Shown here: positions 34,693 through 43,390 of the stretch, in pieces | Layout of the letters: every line of letters begins with the position of its first letter | Numbering within the stretch: position 1 is the stretch's first letter | DNA from: JAPOKJ01 sp031421635 | GTDB taxonomy: Bacteria; Pseudomonadota; Gammaproteobacteria; Burkholderiales; Burkholderiaceae_E | DNA length: 64,000 bases | Reading direction: 5' to 3' | NCBI GenBank assembly: GCA_031421635.1 | Contig: JANOPA010000007.1 | Location: 1-64,000 of the forward strand | The notes under the pieces: model-generated | The model's database searches: none | Told to the model about the DNA's origin: nothing | Seen by the model: only the letters and a program-made list of their open reading frames with translations | Made by a program: the position numbers and the translations under genes

Positions 34693-36677
34693 GCTCCTAC
34701 ATCGAGGCTTGCACCCGCGCCCTGAGCGAATTGGGTCGGGTCGGACAGAACGTTGCCGGCTTTAAGGAACGGGAAGGTCAACAGCAATTGGCTCAGGCGA
34801 TTGCCAAAAGCATTGAAGCACAGACGTCTCTGGTGGCTGAGGCCGGTACCGGCGTTGGAAAAACCTTTGCCTATCTTGTGCCTGCGCTTTTGCAGGAACA
34901 TAAGGTTCTGATCAGTACCGGAACCAAGAATCTTCAAGATCAGCTCTTCCACAAAGACTTGCCTGCGATACTGAAGGCCTTGGGTACCGGGCAGAGTATT
35001 GCTAACTTGAAGGGGCGTAGTAATTATGTATGCCGCTACCACCTACGCCTAAATCTTGCCCAAGGCGAGTTTGAAACTAAGGCCGAAATTACTCAGCTTA
35101 AGCGTATCGAACGGTTTGCTGAAATTAGTCAGGATGGCGAGAGAAGCCAGGCGCTGGGCATTTCTGAGGAAGCGCCTGCCTGGGCAAAGGCCGTCTCGAC
35201 CCGCGAGAATTGTCTGAGTCAAGATTGTCCGGATTATGGAAACTGCTTTGTCTTCCGGGCACGCCAAAGGGCTCAGCAAGCGGATGTGGTCGTGGTCAAT
35301 CATCATTTGTTTTGTGCCGATTTAGCCTTGCGAGATGAAGGCATTGCGGAGTTTTTACCGCAAACTCAGGTGCTGGTTTTTGATGAGGCCCATCAATTAC
35401 CTGAGGTCGCAAGTCAATTCTTCGGAGCCTCCCTTTCGTTGCGACAGCTTTTGGAGTTTTGCCGCGAGGTTCGGCGGCTGGGGATGGCGGAAGCGCGTGG
35501 CCTGGCCGATTGGCTTGAGCTATTGGCACCCCTGGAATTAGGTTTGAGGGAAATACGTCTGGAGGCCGGCGCACCGGGCAAGCCAGATGGTGATCGTCTG
35601 CGTCAATATACGGGTCTTGCGGACGCGATTCAAGCTTGGTTAGGCAGCTTGGCGGTGTGTAACGCCCAGTTAGTGACAATGACGGAGCTTTCGAAAGACT
35701 TGGGGAAGTTAGCCTTACGCGGGCACGAGATCAAGGTTTGGTTAGAGCGCTGGCTAGGAGACCTGAAGGATGCGAATCAGGCCGAGCGAATTTTGTGGGC
35801 CGATGTCCGTCAGAATGGTCTGACTTTGCATGCGACACCTCTGTCTATCGCAGAACCTTTTCGCAAGCACCGAGAGGCGAAACCTCGTTCGTGGATCTTT
35901 TTGTCAGCGACTTTGAGCATGGCCAATAAGTTTGATCATTTCCAAAAGGCTTTAGGTCTTGAGGAAGTTTCCTGCCTACAGGCCCCGAGTCCGTTTGACT
36001 TTGAAAAACAAGGGCGACTCCTGGTCTTGAATGAACTCGGTGATCCTAATCAACCTCAGTTTGCCAATCGGTTGGTCGATGAAATCTGGCCATTAGTTCT
36101 AGAGAACCGAGGGCGTTGCTTTGTGCTTTGCACGAGCTTGCGACAAGTTGACGATATTGCCGAACGGTTTCGTAGCAAAACTGAGAAACAAAACGCTCAA
36201 CGAGAACCGAGTGCGTGGGGGGATGAAGCACCCGCATTTGATTTGCTCGTGCAGGGTTCAATGCCGCGCCATGAGCTGCTGGATCGTTTTAAAAAGGCGA
36301 GGGCGCCAATACTCGTGGGCAGCGCCAGCTTTTGGGAGGGTGTCGATGTGCCGGGCCAGCAACTCTCTATGGTGGTGATCGCGAAACTACCGTTCGCGCC
36401 ACCCGATGACCCGGTCGTGAAGGCGCGTACTCTCGCCATTAAAAAGGAAGGTGGGGATGCCTTTGGAACTTATCAACTTCCACTTGCCGCACTTGCTTTG
36501 AAGCAAGGTGTAGGCCGCTTGGTGAGGACCGAAGAGGATTACGGCCTCATCGTGATCGGCGATGCGCGGGTTAGCAGCAAGTCCTATGGACGCACCTTGC
36601 TCCGAAGTTTGCCGCCCTTTGCTCGCGTGAACGGCGTAGATGAAGCTCTCGAATACCTTCGGCGGGTGACGGCCTAG
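34689..36677 (+). CDS. dinG: DinG/YoaA-family ATP-dependent DNA helicase
   Basis: A superfamily 2, XPD-like 5'-to-3' helicase of 662 residues. Walker A EAGTGVGKT is at 51-59, the DEAH box at 232-235, and four cysteines (Cys115, 175, 180, 186) lie between them, consistent with the [4Fe-4S] cluster of this family. Late helicase motifs are GSASFWEGVDVPG and QGVGRLVRTEEDYG. Helicases of this kind resolve R-loops and other blocked DNA structures. Length suits YoaA as well as DinG, so the paralogue is not certain. The start is TTG at 34689, overlapping the upstream stop by 3 bases. Confidence 0.92.
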   Translation: MSSYIEACTRALSELGRVGQNVAGFKEREGQQQLAQAIAKSIEAQTSLVAEAGTGVGKTFAYLVPALLQEHKVLISTGTKNLQDQLFHKDLPAILKALGTGQSIANLKGRSNYVCRYHLRLNLAQGEFETKAEITQLKRIERFAEISQDGERSQALGISEEAPAWAKAVSTRENCLSQDCPDYGNCFVFRARQRAQQADVVVVNHHLFCADLALRDEGIAEFLPQTQVLVFDEAHQLPEVASQFFGASLSLRQLLEFCREVRRLGMAEARGLADWLELLAPLELGLREIRLEAGAPGKPDGDRLRQYTGLADAIQAWLGSLAVCNAQLVTMTELSKDLGKLALRGHEIKVWLERWLGDLKDANQAERILWADVRQNGLTLHATPLSIAEPFRKHREAKPRSWIFLSATLSMANKFDHFQKALGLEEVSCLQAPSPFDFEKQGRLLVLNELGDPNQPQFANRLVDEIWPLVLENRGRCFVLCTSLRQVDDIAERFRSKTEKQNAQREPSAWGDEAPAFDLLVQGSMPRHELLDRFKKARAPILVGSASFWEGVDVPGQQLSMVVIAKLPFAPPDDPVVKARTLAIKKEGGDAFGTYQLPLAALALKQGVGRLVRTEEDYGLIVIGDARVSSKSYGRTLLRSLPPFARVNGVDEALEYLRRVTA

Positions 36678-36714
36678 GCGAAGCCAATTCAGTGGTGGGT
36701 ACTTTCAGACCCGG

Positions 36715-37554
36715 TTACTTCCAGACTTGCCACCATGATTTTTCAGCAAACTGTAGTCCCTCTGTCAAATACCGGCTTTTCGGAAACGTGCGTTCAAGGA
36801 CGCGCTTGCTGGCTTCTTTTTGTTCGGTGAGGCCAAGACGCTCGTAAGACGACATCATGATAAACAGAGCTTCTTCGATGGCTGGTGTTTCTTGATAGGC
36901 TTGCACGGCAATCTGAGAGCGATTCGCAGAGGCCACATAAGCACCCCTGCGATAGTAGTAGCGCGCAATATGTACTTCACCGGCAGCCATTGAATTGCGC
37001 AGATAGCGCATACGGGACTCGGCCTCGGTGGCGTACTTACTATTCGGATAGCGGGTGTAGAGCTGTTTGAAGGATTCGAAAGACTCGCGTGCCGCTTTGA
37101 GATCACGCTCCGAGAGATCTTGACCGCCGAGATTGGACAAGAAGCCCTGATTCTCATTAAAGTTAATAAGACCTTGCAAGTAAAGCATGTAATCCATTTG
37201 CGAGTGATTCGGGTGCAAACGCATGAATCGATCAATCGCCGCCAAGGCTAGACCGGCTTCGTTCTCTCGGTAGTGTATGTAGGCGCGATCAATCTGGGCT
37301 TGCTGGGCAAAGCGGCCGAAAGGATAGCGAGACTCGAGACGTTCCAATAACTTAAGTGCTTCGGCCCAACGCCCCGAGTTTGTCTCGTCTTTAGCCTCGG
37401 CATATAATTTTTCAGGCGTCCAACTAATGGTTTTGTCGTCGCTGCTTTTATTTCCCGAGCAAGCCTGTAGCATGCAGGCTGTCAAGATCAAACAAGCCGC
37501 CGTACGCGGGCTTACCCAAGAAAACCAAGAATTGTGTGATTGCATTGTCTTCAT
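36715..37554 (-). CDS. bamD: Outer membrane assembly lipoprotein BamD
   Basis: Essential lipoprotein of the BAM complex that inserts beta-barrel proteins into the outer membrane. The protein (about 279 residues) has a signal segment with a lipobox near LQACSGNK, then tetratricopeptide-like repeats, including WTPEKLYAEAKDETNSGRWAEALK and RYPFGRFAQQAQIDRAY. A longer reading to 37623 exists, but it would overlap rluD; the ATG at 37554 (or 37545) gives a normal signal peptide. It is divergent from rluD, with roughly 70 bases for both promoters. Confidence 0.94.
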   Translation of the reverse strand: MKTMQSHNSWFSWVSPRTAACLILTACMLQACSGNKSSDDKTISWTPEKLYAEAKDETNSGRWAEALKLLERLESRYPFGRFAQQAQIDRAYIHYRENEAGLALAAIDRFMRLHPNHSQMDYMLYLQGLINFNENQGFLSNLGGQDLSERDLKAARESFESFKQLYTRYPNSKYATEAESRMRYLRNSMAAGEVHIARYYYRRGAYVASANRSQIAVQAYQETPAIEEALFIMMSSYERLGLTEQKEASKRVLERTFPKSRYLTEGLQFAEKSWWQVWK

Positions 37555-37621
37555 TCCGTAAACCCAATGGTGTGTCAGCGAGCCAGCGATTCTGTCAATT
37601 AGCCGGACCAGTAGCCCTGCC

Positions 37622-38650
37622 ATGACCCAACCTTTGAATCAGATAGTTGTCAGCGACGCGTTAGATTATATCGACGATGCGATTGTCCTGTCTGCTCAGG
37701 GCGCCGAGGGGCAACGCCTCGACAAATGGTTGGCCACTCAATTGCCGCAATTTTCTCGGAGTCGCTTGCAAACTTGGATCGCTCTCGGTGCGGTCGGGAC
37801 CGATGATATGGCGGTCTCACAAAAGTATAAATTACGCGGCCTGGAGCGTATTGTAGTGCGTCCCCAGGCCTTTGAAGCGCAGCAGTCTTTTGTGGCCGAA
37901 GATGTGCCCCTGGACGTGATTTTTGAAGACGAAGCCCTGCTTGTGCTCAATAAACCCGCCGGACTGGTGGTGCATCCTGCCCCTGGTCATTGGTCGGGAA
38001 CCCTCATGAATGGCCTGCTCAACCGAGGGGCAGGCTACTTTGAGTTGCCGCGCGCCGGGATCGTGCATCGTTTGGACAAAGACACCTCCGGGTTGATGGT
38101 GGTCGCCAAGACAGAGGGCTGTCGTCAGGCTCTAATTGCCATGATCGCAAAGCGTGAGGTTGCTCGGCGATATCTTGCGATTCTCCATAAAAGTGCGCCA
38201 AGCGTGTTCAGCGTTGACGCCTCTATTGGCCGCGATCCGCAGCATCGCCAAAGAATGGCCGCGTTTGCACCTGAGTCAGCCCACGCCAAGCCGGCCAAGA
38301 CGGATTTTCGACGCCTGAGTTTGATTGCAGAGGGACACGGTAGCGGACCGGTCAGTGTGATGGAATGTCGACTGCATAGCGGTCGCACCCATCAGATTAG
38401 AGTGCATGCTGCCCATCAAGGATTCCCGCTGCTTGGCGACCCACTTTATGGAGGACCGCGTTGGGCTGGTTTGGAACGCCAGGCCTTGCATGCCTGGCGC
38501 TTAGCGTTTGAATATCCGATCGCGCTCAAAGTAAGGCCGAAAGGGCTTGATTTTTCAGCCCCTTTGCCGGACGATTTAAAGGACTTGATATTGGCCGGTG
38601 AAGGGGAGATTGCTCCACTTCTGCTGGCCCGTGACGGAACCTACAATTAG
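37622..38650 (+). CDS. rluD: 23S rRNA pseudouridine(1911/1915/1917) synthase
   Basis: A 342-residue RluA-family synthase. An N-terminal S4 RNA-binding domain (about 28-85) precedes the catalytic domain, with the HRLDKDTSGLMVVAK motif and catalytic Asp152. LHSGRTHQIRVH and GDPLYGG are further family motifs. It modifies helix 69 of 23S rRNA, important for subunit joining. The pairing bamD (divergent)–rluD–pgeF is conserved in Proteobacteria and supports the RluD assignment over RluA or RluC. Confidence 0.94.
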   Translation: MTQPLNQIVVSDALDYIDDAIVLSAQGAEGQRLDKWLATQLPQFSRSRLQTWIALGAVGTDDMAVSQKYKLRGLERIVVRPQAFEAQQSFVAEDVPLDVIFEDEALLVLNKPAGLVVHPAPGHWSGTLMNGLLNRGAGYFELPRAGIVHRLDKDTSGLMVVAKTEGCRQALIAMIAKREVARRYLAILHKSAPSVFSVDASIGRDPQHRQRMAAFAPESAHAKPAKTDFRRLSLIAEGHGSGPVSVMECRLHSGRTHQIRVHAAHQGFPLLGDPLYGGPRWAGLERQALHAWRLAFEYPIALKVRPKGLDFSAPLPDDLKDLILAGEGEIAPLLLARDGTYN

Positions 38651-38711
38651 GATCGCTTTGTCATTGCATTGACTCTCCAACCTATGTCCCCTCTTTAGAC
38701 TGCCCTACACT

Positions 38712-39542
38712 ATGTCCAGCGCTCACTCTCAAACGACACAGTCTCTACCGATGGTCCAGCTCGACTGGAAAATGCCGAAAAGTGTGAAGGCCTTCGCAAC
38801 GATGCGTCAAGGAGGCGTTTCTTCAGGTGCCTTCGCATCTCTTAATCTTGGCGGCCAAGTCGGTGACGAAAAGTCGAACGTACTCGAGAATCGCCGCCGA
38901 TTGCTTGCCCATGCAAAGGGTGTGACACGATTGTGCTTCGTTAATCAGGTCCACGGTAATGATGTTGTGCTGTTGGATGGCTTGCAGGGCAGCGCGTTGA
39001 ACCCAACAGAAGAGCAATACCTACTAACCTCGGCTTTGCTCGAAGCTGATGCCCTGGTGACGTGTAAGAAAGGGCTAGGTTTGGTGATTCTGACCGCGGA
39101 TTGTCTCCCGGTATTTTTTGCCAGTCATGATGGTGCGGTGGTCGGCGTCGCTCATGCGGGCTGGCGCGGTCTCGCCTCTGGAGTGTTAGAAAAAACGGTC
39201 AGCCTAATGCGTCACGAGGCGCGTAGGCGAGGAGCTAGTGAAACCATCGTAGCTGGTTTTGGGCCGGCCATCGGTCCTGAAAAATTCGAAGTGGGGTCAG
39301 AAGTGAGGGCAGCTTTTCTGGACAAGAAAAATAATTTGGCCGAACTTTTTTTTAAGCCTGGACCCGTGCCCGGCAAATTCTTGGCAAATCTCTACGGCCT
39401 TGCGAGTTTGCGTTTAGGCTTAGTCGATGTAAATGTAACGGGACAGTACCGCCATTGCACCTTCTCGGAACCGGAATCTTTTTTTTCGTATCGGCGCGAC
39501 GGACAAACTGGGAGGCAGGCCTCAATTATTTGGATTTCATGA
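38712..39542 (+). CDS. pgeF: Peptidoglycan editing factor PgeF (laccase-domain)
   Basis: A 276-residue YfiH/PgeF-family protein, reported to act as a purine-nucleoside or amidase-type enzyme that keeps wrong residues such as L-Ser out of peptidoglycan; older annotations call it a polyphenol oxidase. Metal-binding residues appear as NQVHGND (His81), TADCLPV (Cys131) and VAHAGWRGL (His148). FSYRRDGQTGRQASIIW is the standard C-terminus. It follows rluD and precedes phaC. Confidence 0.92.
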   Translation: MSSAHSQTTQSLPMVQLDWKMPKSVKAFATMRQGGVSSGAFASLNLGGQVGDEKSNVLENRRRLLAHAKGVTRLCFVNQVHGNDVVLLDGLQGSALNPTEEQYLLTSALLEADALVTCKKGLGLVILTADCLPVFFASHDGAVVGVAHAGWRGLASGVLEKTVSLMRHEARRRGASETIVAGFGPAIGPEKFEVGSEVRAAFLDKKNNLAELFFKPGPVPGKFLANLYGLASLRLGLVDVNVTGQYRHCTFSEPESFFSYRRDGQTGRQASIIWIS

Positions 39543-39573
39543 GAAAATCCGTTTTAATATTGGAGGAGATAGC

Positions 39574-41364
39574 ATGGTAACGAAGAAGCCGGTAGCGAAG
39601 AAGCTGGTAGTCAAGAAGGCGGCGGCGAAATCCAAAGCTAGCGGAAGCGCGAAGAGCGCGAGCAATGTGACCGAGGTAAGCCCAAACAGTGCCTTGGCAA
39701 GCGTCCCCGATCTTCCTGCAATGCCGACCCTTCCGATGATTGCCCCAGAAACATTTCAGGCGCTTCAAGCTCGGTATTTTGCCCAACTCCAGGGCTTGGT
39801 CGCCCAGGATGCCTATGGCCCAGCGACCGCACCCGCGGCCGATAAACGCTTTACCAATCCGCTCTGGCATACCATGCCATTGTTGAGTCTCACCAAGGGG
39901 CTGTACGAGGCGAACGCCGCACTTATGTTGGGTATGGCCGATGCCATAGAGGCTGATCCGCAAGCTAAGGCGCGATTGAAATTTGCAACGCAGCAATGGA
40001 TCGACGCGGTTTCACCTACGAACTCTTTACTGACCAATCCGGATGCGCAGCAAAGGCTGATTGATAGCCAAGGAGAAAGCCTGAAAAAAGGTCTTGAAAA
40101 CCTCGTGGGCGACATGACCAGGGGTCGCATTTCCCAATCGGATGAATCTGCCTTCGAAGTTGGAAAAAACCTCGCCGTGAGCCCAGGCGCTGTGGTGTTC
40201 GAGAACGAATTATTTCAGTTAATTCAATATAGTCCGAGCACGCCGAAAGTGGGTAAGCGGCCGTTGTTGATGGTGCCGCCGAGCATCAATAAATTTTACA
40301 TTCTTGATCTTCAACCTGAAAATTCGGTGGTCGCATATTCTGTGTCGCAGGGACACACTGTGTTTATGCTGTCATGGCGCAACGTCGGACCTTCGCAGGG
40401 GCAACTGAGCTGGGACGATTACCTCGAGAAGGGTCCCATTGAAGCGATCAAGGTGGTTCGCGCCATTACGGGCGAAAAGCAGATTAACACTCTTGGGTTT
40501 TGTGTCGGTGGGACAATTCTTTCCACGGCCTTGGCAGTCTTGGCTGCGCGTGGTGAACATCCTGCTGCCTCGATGACCTTGCTGACCACCTTGCTCGATT
40601 TCTCGGTGCCTGGCGTATTGGGCATCTTCATCGATGAACAGCAAGTACGAGAGCGAGAGAAGAAAATTGGTCAAGGGGGCATATTAGAAGGCAAAGAGCT
40701 GGCGAGTACCTTTTCAGCCCTGCGCCCCAACGATTTGGTCTGGAACTATGTGGTCAACAATTACTTGATGGGCGACAAGCCAGCCGCCTTTGATTTGCTG
40801 TTTTGGAATAGCGACAGTACTAATCTTCCAGGCCCGATGTTTACGTGGTACCTACGTCACCTGTATCTTCAAAACGAGTTGCGGCAGCCAGGCGTACTGA
40901 CCTGCCTTGGCGAGAAGGTGGATCTCAGAAAAATTAAATGTCCGGTGTTCATCTATGCCTCGCGCGAGGACCATATCGTGCCCTGGGAGTCGGCTTATAT
41001 GTCAACGCAATTGCTGGAGGGGGATAAGACCTTCGTGCTGGGAGCAAGCGGCCATATCGCAGGCGTGATTAACCCCGCCTCAAAGAACAAACGTAGTCAT
41101 TGGGTATCTCACCCAGCCTCGAAAAAGAATGTCGCCAAGGCAAAGAGTTCTTCCGCTGGGGCAGACTTCCCACCGAATCATGAAAGTTGGTTCTCGTCTG
41201 CCGAAGAGCGACCAGGGAGTTGGTGGCCAGTGTGGTCGCATTGGCTTGGTGGCTTCAAGGATGGCGAAACTGCTGCCGTCAAAAGGCTTGGCGACGCAAA
41301 GCACCCGACTCTGGAAGCTGCGCCCGGTCGTTACGTGAAAATGCGAGCAGAGGAGGCCAAGTAG
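39574..41364 (+). CDS. phaC: Class I poly(3-hydroxyalkanoate) synthase with Lys/Ala-rich N-terminal tail
   Basis: Polymerises hydroxyacyl-CoA into storage polyester at the granule surface. The 596-residue protein has the lipase-like box GFCVGGT with catalytic Cys310, Asp466 (REDHIVPW) and His494 (GASGHIAGV), and WNSDSTNLPGPM and HLYLQN segments typical of class I. Unusually, the first ~29 residues are a Lys/Ala/Val tail (TKKPVAKKLVVKKAAAKSK) resembling histone-H1-like or PhaM tails, ahead of a Pro-rich stretch. phaA and phaB do not follow; phaR does, after 110 bases. Confidence 0.95.
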   Translation: MVTKKPVAKKLVVKKAAAKSKASGSAKSASNVTEVSPNSALASVPDLPAMPTLPMIAPETFQALQARYFAQLQGLVAQDAYGPATAPAADKRFTNPLWHTMPLLSLTKGLYEANAALMLGMADAIEADPQAKARLKFATQQWIDAVSPTNSLLTNPDAQQRLIDSQGESLKKGLENLVGDMTRGRISQSDESAFEVGKNLAVSPGAVVFENELFQLIQYSPSTPKVGKRPLLMVPPSINKFYILDLQPENSVVAYSVSQGHTVFMLSWRNVGPSQGQLSWDDYLEKGPIEAIKVVRAITGEKQINTLGFCVGGTILSTALAVLAARGEHPAASMTLLTTLLDFSVPGVLGIFIDEQQVREREKKIGQGGILEGKELASTFSALRPNDLVWNYVVNNYLMGDKPAAFDLLFWNSDSTNLPGPMFTWYLRHLYLQNELRQPGVLTCLGEKVDLRKIKCPVFIYASREDHIVPWESAYMSTQLLEGDKTFVLGASGHIAGVINPASKNKRSHWVSHPASKKNVAKAKSSSAGADFPPNHESWFSSAEERPGSWWPVWSHWLGGFKDGETAAVKRLGDAKHPTLEAAPGRYVKMRAEEAK

Positions 41365-41420
41365 CCAAATTCCGAGATTTTTCAGCTTGTTTCGTCGAGT
41401 TTTCGTGAATTTCAGGTGCA

Positions 41421-41437
41421 AGGCACGAATTGTGCCT
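41421..41437. promoter_or_regulatory. Inverted repeat upstream of phaR
   Basis: AGGCAC and GTGCCT arms flank GAATT, 38 bases before the phaR start. It could be a PhaR operator (the family autoregulates) or a weak phaC terminator; there is no U-tract. Function is inferred from position only. Confidence 0.35.
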
Positions 41438-41474
41438 AGGACGGTCAGAATACTTAGGCTAAAATCCGCGACAT

Positions 41475-42011
41475 ATGCGAACCATTAAAAAGTATCCCAA
41501 CCGTCGTCTCTACGATACCCAGAGCAGTTCCTACATCACGTTGAACGATGTACGTCAGTTGGTTCTGGCCAATGAAAGCTTTACAGTCGTAGACGCCAAG
41601 AGCAACGAGGAATTGACCCGTCAAATACTCTTGCAAATCATTTTAGAAGCGGAAGCGGCCGGCTCACCACTGTTCACTGCCCCCATGCTTTCGCAAATGA
41701 TTCGCTTTTACGGACAAGCGACTCAAGGCATGATGGGTACTTACCTAGAGAAGAGCCTCCAGGCTTTTGTCGATATTCAGGCCAAAATGCAGGATGCTTC
41801 CAAGGGCTTGTACGACGCCAAGGGGATTCCCAATCCTGAGATGTGGACCCAATTTATGTCCCTGCAAGCTCCGATGGTTCAGGGCATGATGTCGAACTAC
41901 ATTGAACAAAGCAAGTCGATGTTTGTTCAGATGCAAGAGAAAATGCAAGAAAACTCGCGTTCGATCTTCCAGAATTTCCCGTTCACTCCCCCAACGTCAG
42001 ATCGTCGCTAA
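41475..42011 (+). CDS. phaR: Polyhydroxyalkanoate synthesis repressor PhaR
   Basis: A 178-residue regulator that binds DNA and PHA granules and represses phasin genes until polymer forms. The N-terminal PHB_acc DNA-binding domain is very clear: IKKYPNRRLYDTQSSSYITLNDVRQLV. The middle is the PHB/PHA accumulation regulatory region, and the C-terminal part is Met/Gln-rich amphipathic helix (MQEKMQENSRS), suited to granule binding. Its TAA overlaps the rimO ATG by one base (TAATG). Confidence 0.95.
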   Translation: MRTIKKYPNRRLYDTQSSSYITLNDVRQLVLANESFTVVDAKSNEELTRQILLQIILEAEAAGSPLFTAPMLSQMIRFYGQATQGMMGTYLEKSLQAFVDIQAKMQDASKGLYDAKGIPNPEMWTQFMSLQAPMVQGMMSNYIEQSKSMFVQMQEKMQENSRSIFQNFPFTPPTSDRR

Positions 42012-43390
42012 TGGCGTCCGTCGGTTTTGTGTCCTTGGGTTGCCCCAAGGCTTTGGTCGACTCTGAGCGCATTGTCACCCAGCTGCGCGCGGAGGGCTAC
42101 GACATTGCACCCAATTACAAGGGCTCCGACCTCGTTATCGTCAACACCTGCGGGTTTATCGACGACGCCGTAAAAGAGTCTTTGGATGCCATTGGTGAGG
42201 CCCTCAACGAAAACGGTAAAGTGATCGTCACTGGCTGTCTTGGGGCCAAAAAAGGTCAGAGCGGCGATGCCGCCGAGGGTGGCTTGATTCGTGAAATGCA
42301 TCCTTCGGTGCTGGCCGTGACCGGTCCTCATGCGCTGGATGAAGTGATGGGCCATGTGCACGCTCATTTGCCCAAACCTCATGATCCCTATATTGACTTG
42401 GTTCCTGCCGGAGGTCTCAAGCTCACGCCACGGCATTACGCCTATCTCAAAATTTCTGAAGGCTGTAATCATCGTTGCAGTTTCTGCATCATCCCCTCCA
42501 TGCGCGGCGATTTGGTGAGTCGTCCGATTGGTGAGGTACTTCGCGAAGCCGAAGCGCTTGTGAAAGATGGCGTCAAAGAGTTGTTGGTGATCTCTCAAGA
42601 CACCAGCGCCTACGGCGTCGATGTCAAGTACCGCACGGGCTTCGTGAATGGGCGCCCGGTGCGTACCCGCATGACTGAGCTGGTGCAAGAACTGGCCCAG
42701 CTCGATGTATGGGTACGTCTACACTATGTTTACCCCTATCCGCATGTCGATGAGATTTTGCCGCTAATGGCTAAGGGTAAGGTTCTTCCGTATTTGGACG
42801 TGCCATTCCAGCATAGTCACCCCGCCGTGCTCAAACGCATGAAACGTCCGGCCTCAGGTGAAAAGAATATTGAGCGTATTCAAGCTTGGCGCAATATCTG
42901 TCCGGACCTCACGATTCGAAGCACCTTTATTGCGGGATTCCCAGGTGAGACGGATGCTGAGTTTGAGCACTTGCTTGATTTCTTGCGTGAAGCGCAATTG
43001 GATCGCGTGGGTTGCTTCGCCTACTCGCCAGTCGACGGTGCAACCGCGAACAACTTGGCCAATCCAGTGCCAGTAGAACTGCGTGAAGAGCGTCGCGCTC
43101 GCTTCATGGAAGTGCAGCAACATATTTCCAAGGATCGCCTGGATGCACGAGTGGGAACTCAAACCCGAGTTCTGATCGACGCGATGGGTGCTGACGAGGA
43201 TGGCGCTGTGCGCGCGGAGTGCCGCTCTTCCGGGGAAGCACCTGAGATCGACGGGCTGATCTATCTTTATCCGCAGACCAAAAAAGAGGCCAAAACCTTG
43301 AAGGTGGGCGATTGGGTGAACGCCGAGATTACGGATGCGCGCGAGTATGATTTGGAAGCGGTCGCAGTCCAAACCAAGGTCGTAGCGTAG
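42011..43390 (+). CDS. rimO: Ribosomal protein S12 methylthiotransferase RimO
   Basis: A radical-SAM methylthiotransferase that modifies an Asp of ribosomal protein S12. The N-terminal UPF0004 domain binds a cluster through Cys11 (SLGCPKALVDSE), Cys47 (NTCGF) and Cys76 (TGCLG). The radical-SAM motif CNHRCSFC gives Cys152, Cys156 and Cys159, and a TRAM domain is at the C-terminus. Motif SLGCPK distinguishes RimO from the related tRNA enzyme MiaB. Length of 459 residues is normal. Its last ~60 bases overlap the convergent acyltransferase gene. Confidence 0.95.
   Translation: MASVGFVSLGCPKALVDSERIVTQLRAEGYDIAPNYKGSDLVIVNTCGFIDDAVKESLDAIGEALNENGKVIVTGCLGAKKGQSGDAAEGGLIREMHPSVLAVTGPHALDEVMGHVHAHLPKPHDPYIDLVPAGGLKLTPRHYAYLKISEGCNHRCSFCIIPSMRGDLVSRPIGEVLREAEALVKDGVKELLVISQDTSAYGVDVKYRTGFVNGRPVRTRMTELVQELAQLDVWVRLHYVYPYPHVDEILPLMAKGKVLPYLDVPFQHSHPAVLKRMKRPASGEKNIERIQAWRNICPDLTIRSTFIAGFPGETDAEFEHLLDFLREAQLDRVGCFAYSPVDGATANNLANPVPVELREERRARFMEVQQHISKDRLDARVGTQTRVLIDAMGADEDGAVRAECRSSGEAPEIDGLIYLYPQTKKEAKTLKVGDWVNAEITDAREYDLEAVAVQTKVVA

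Noticed and set aside
39526..39996. 156-codon minus-strand frame over the phaC 5' end
   Set aside because: It mirrors the Lys/Ala-rich tail of phaC and has no independent support.
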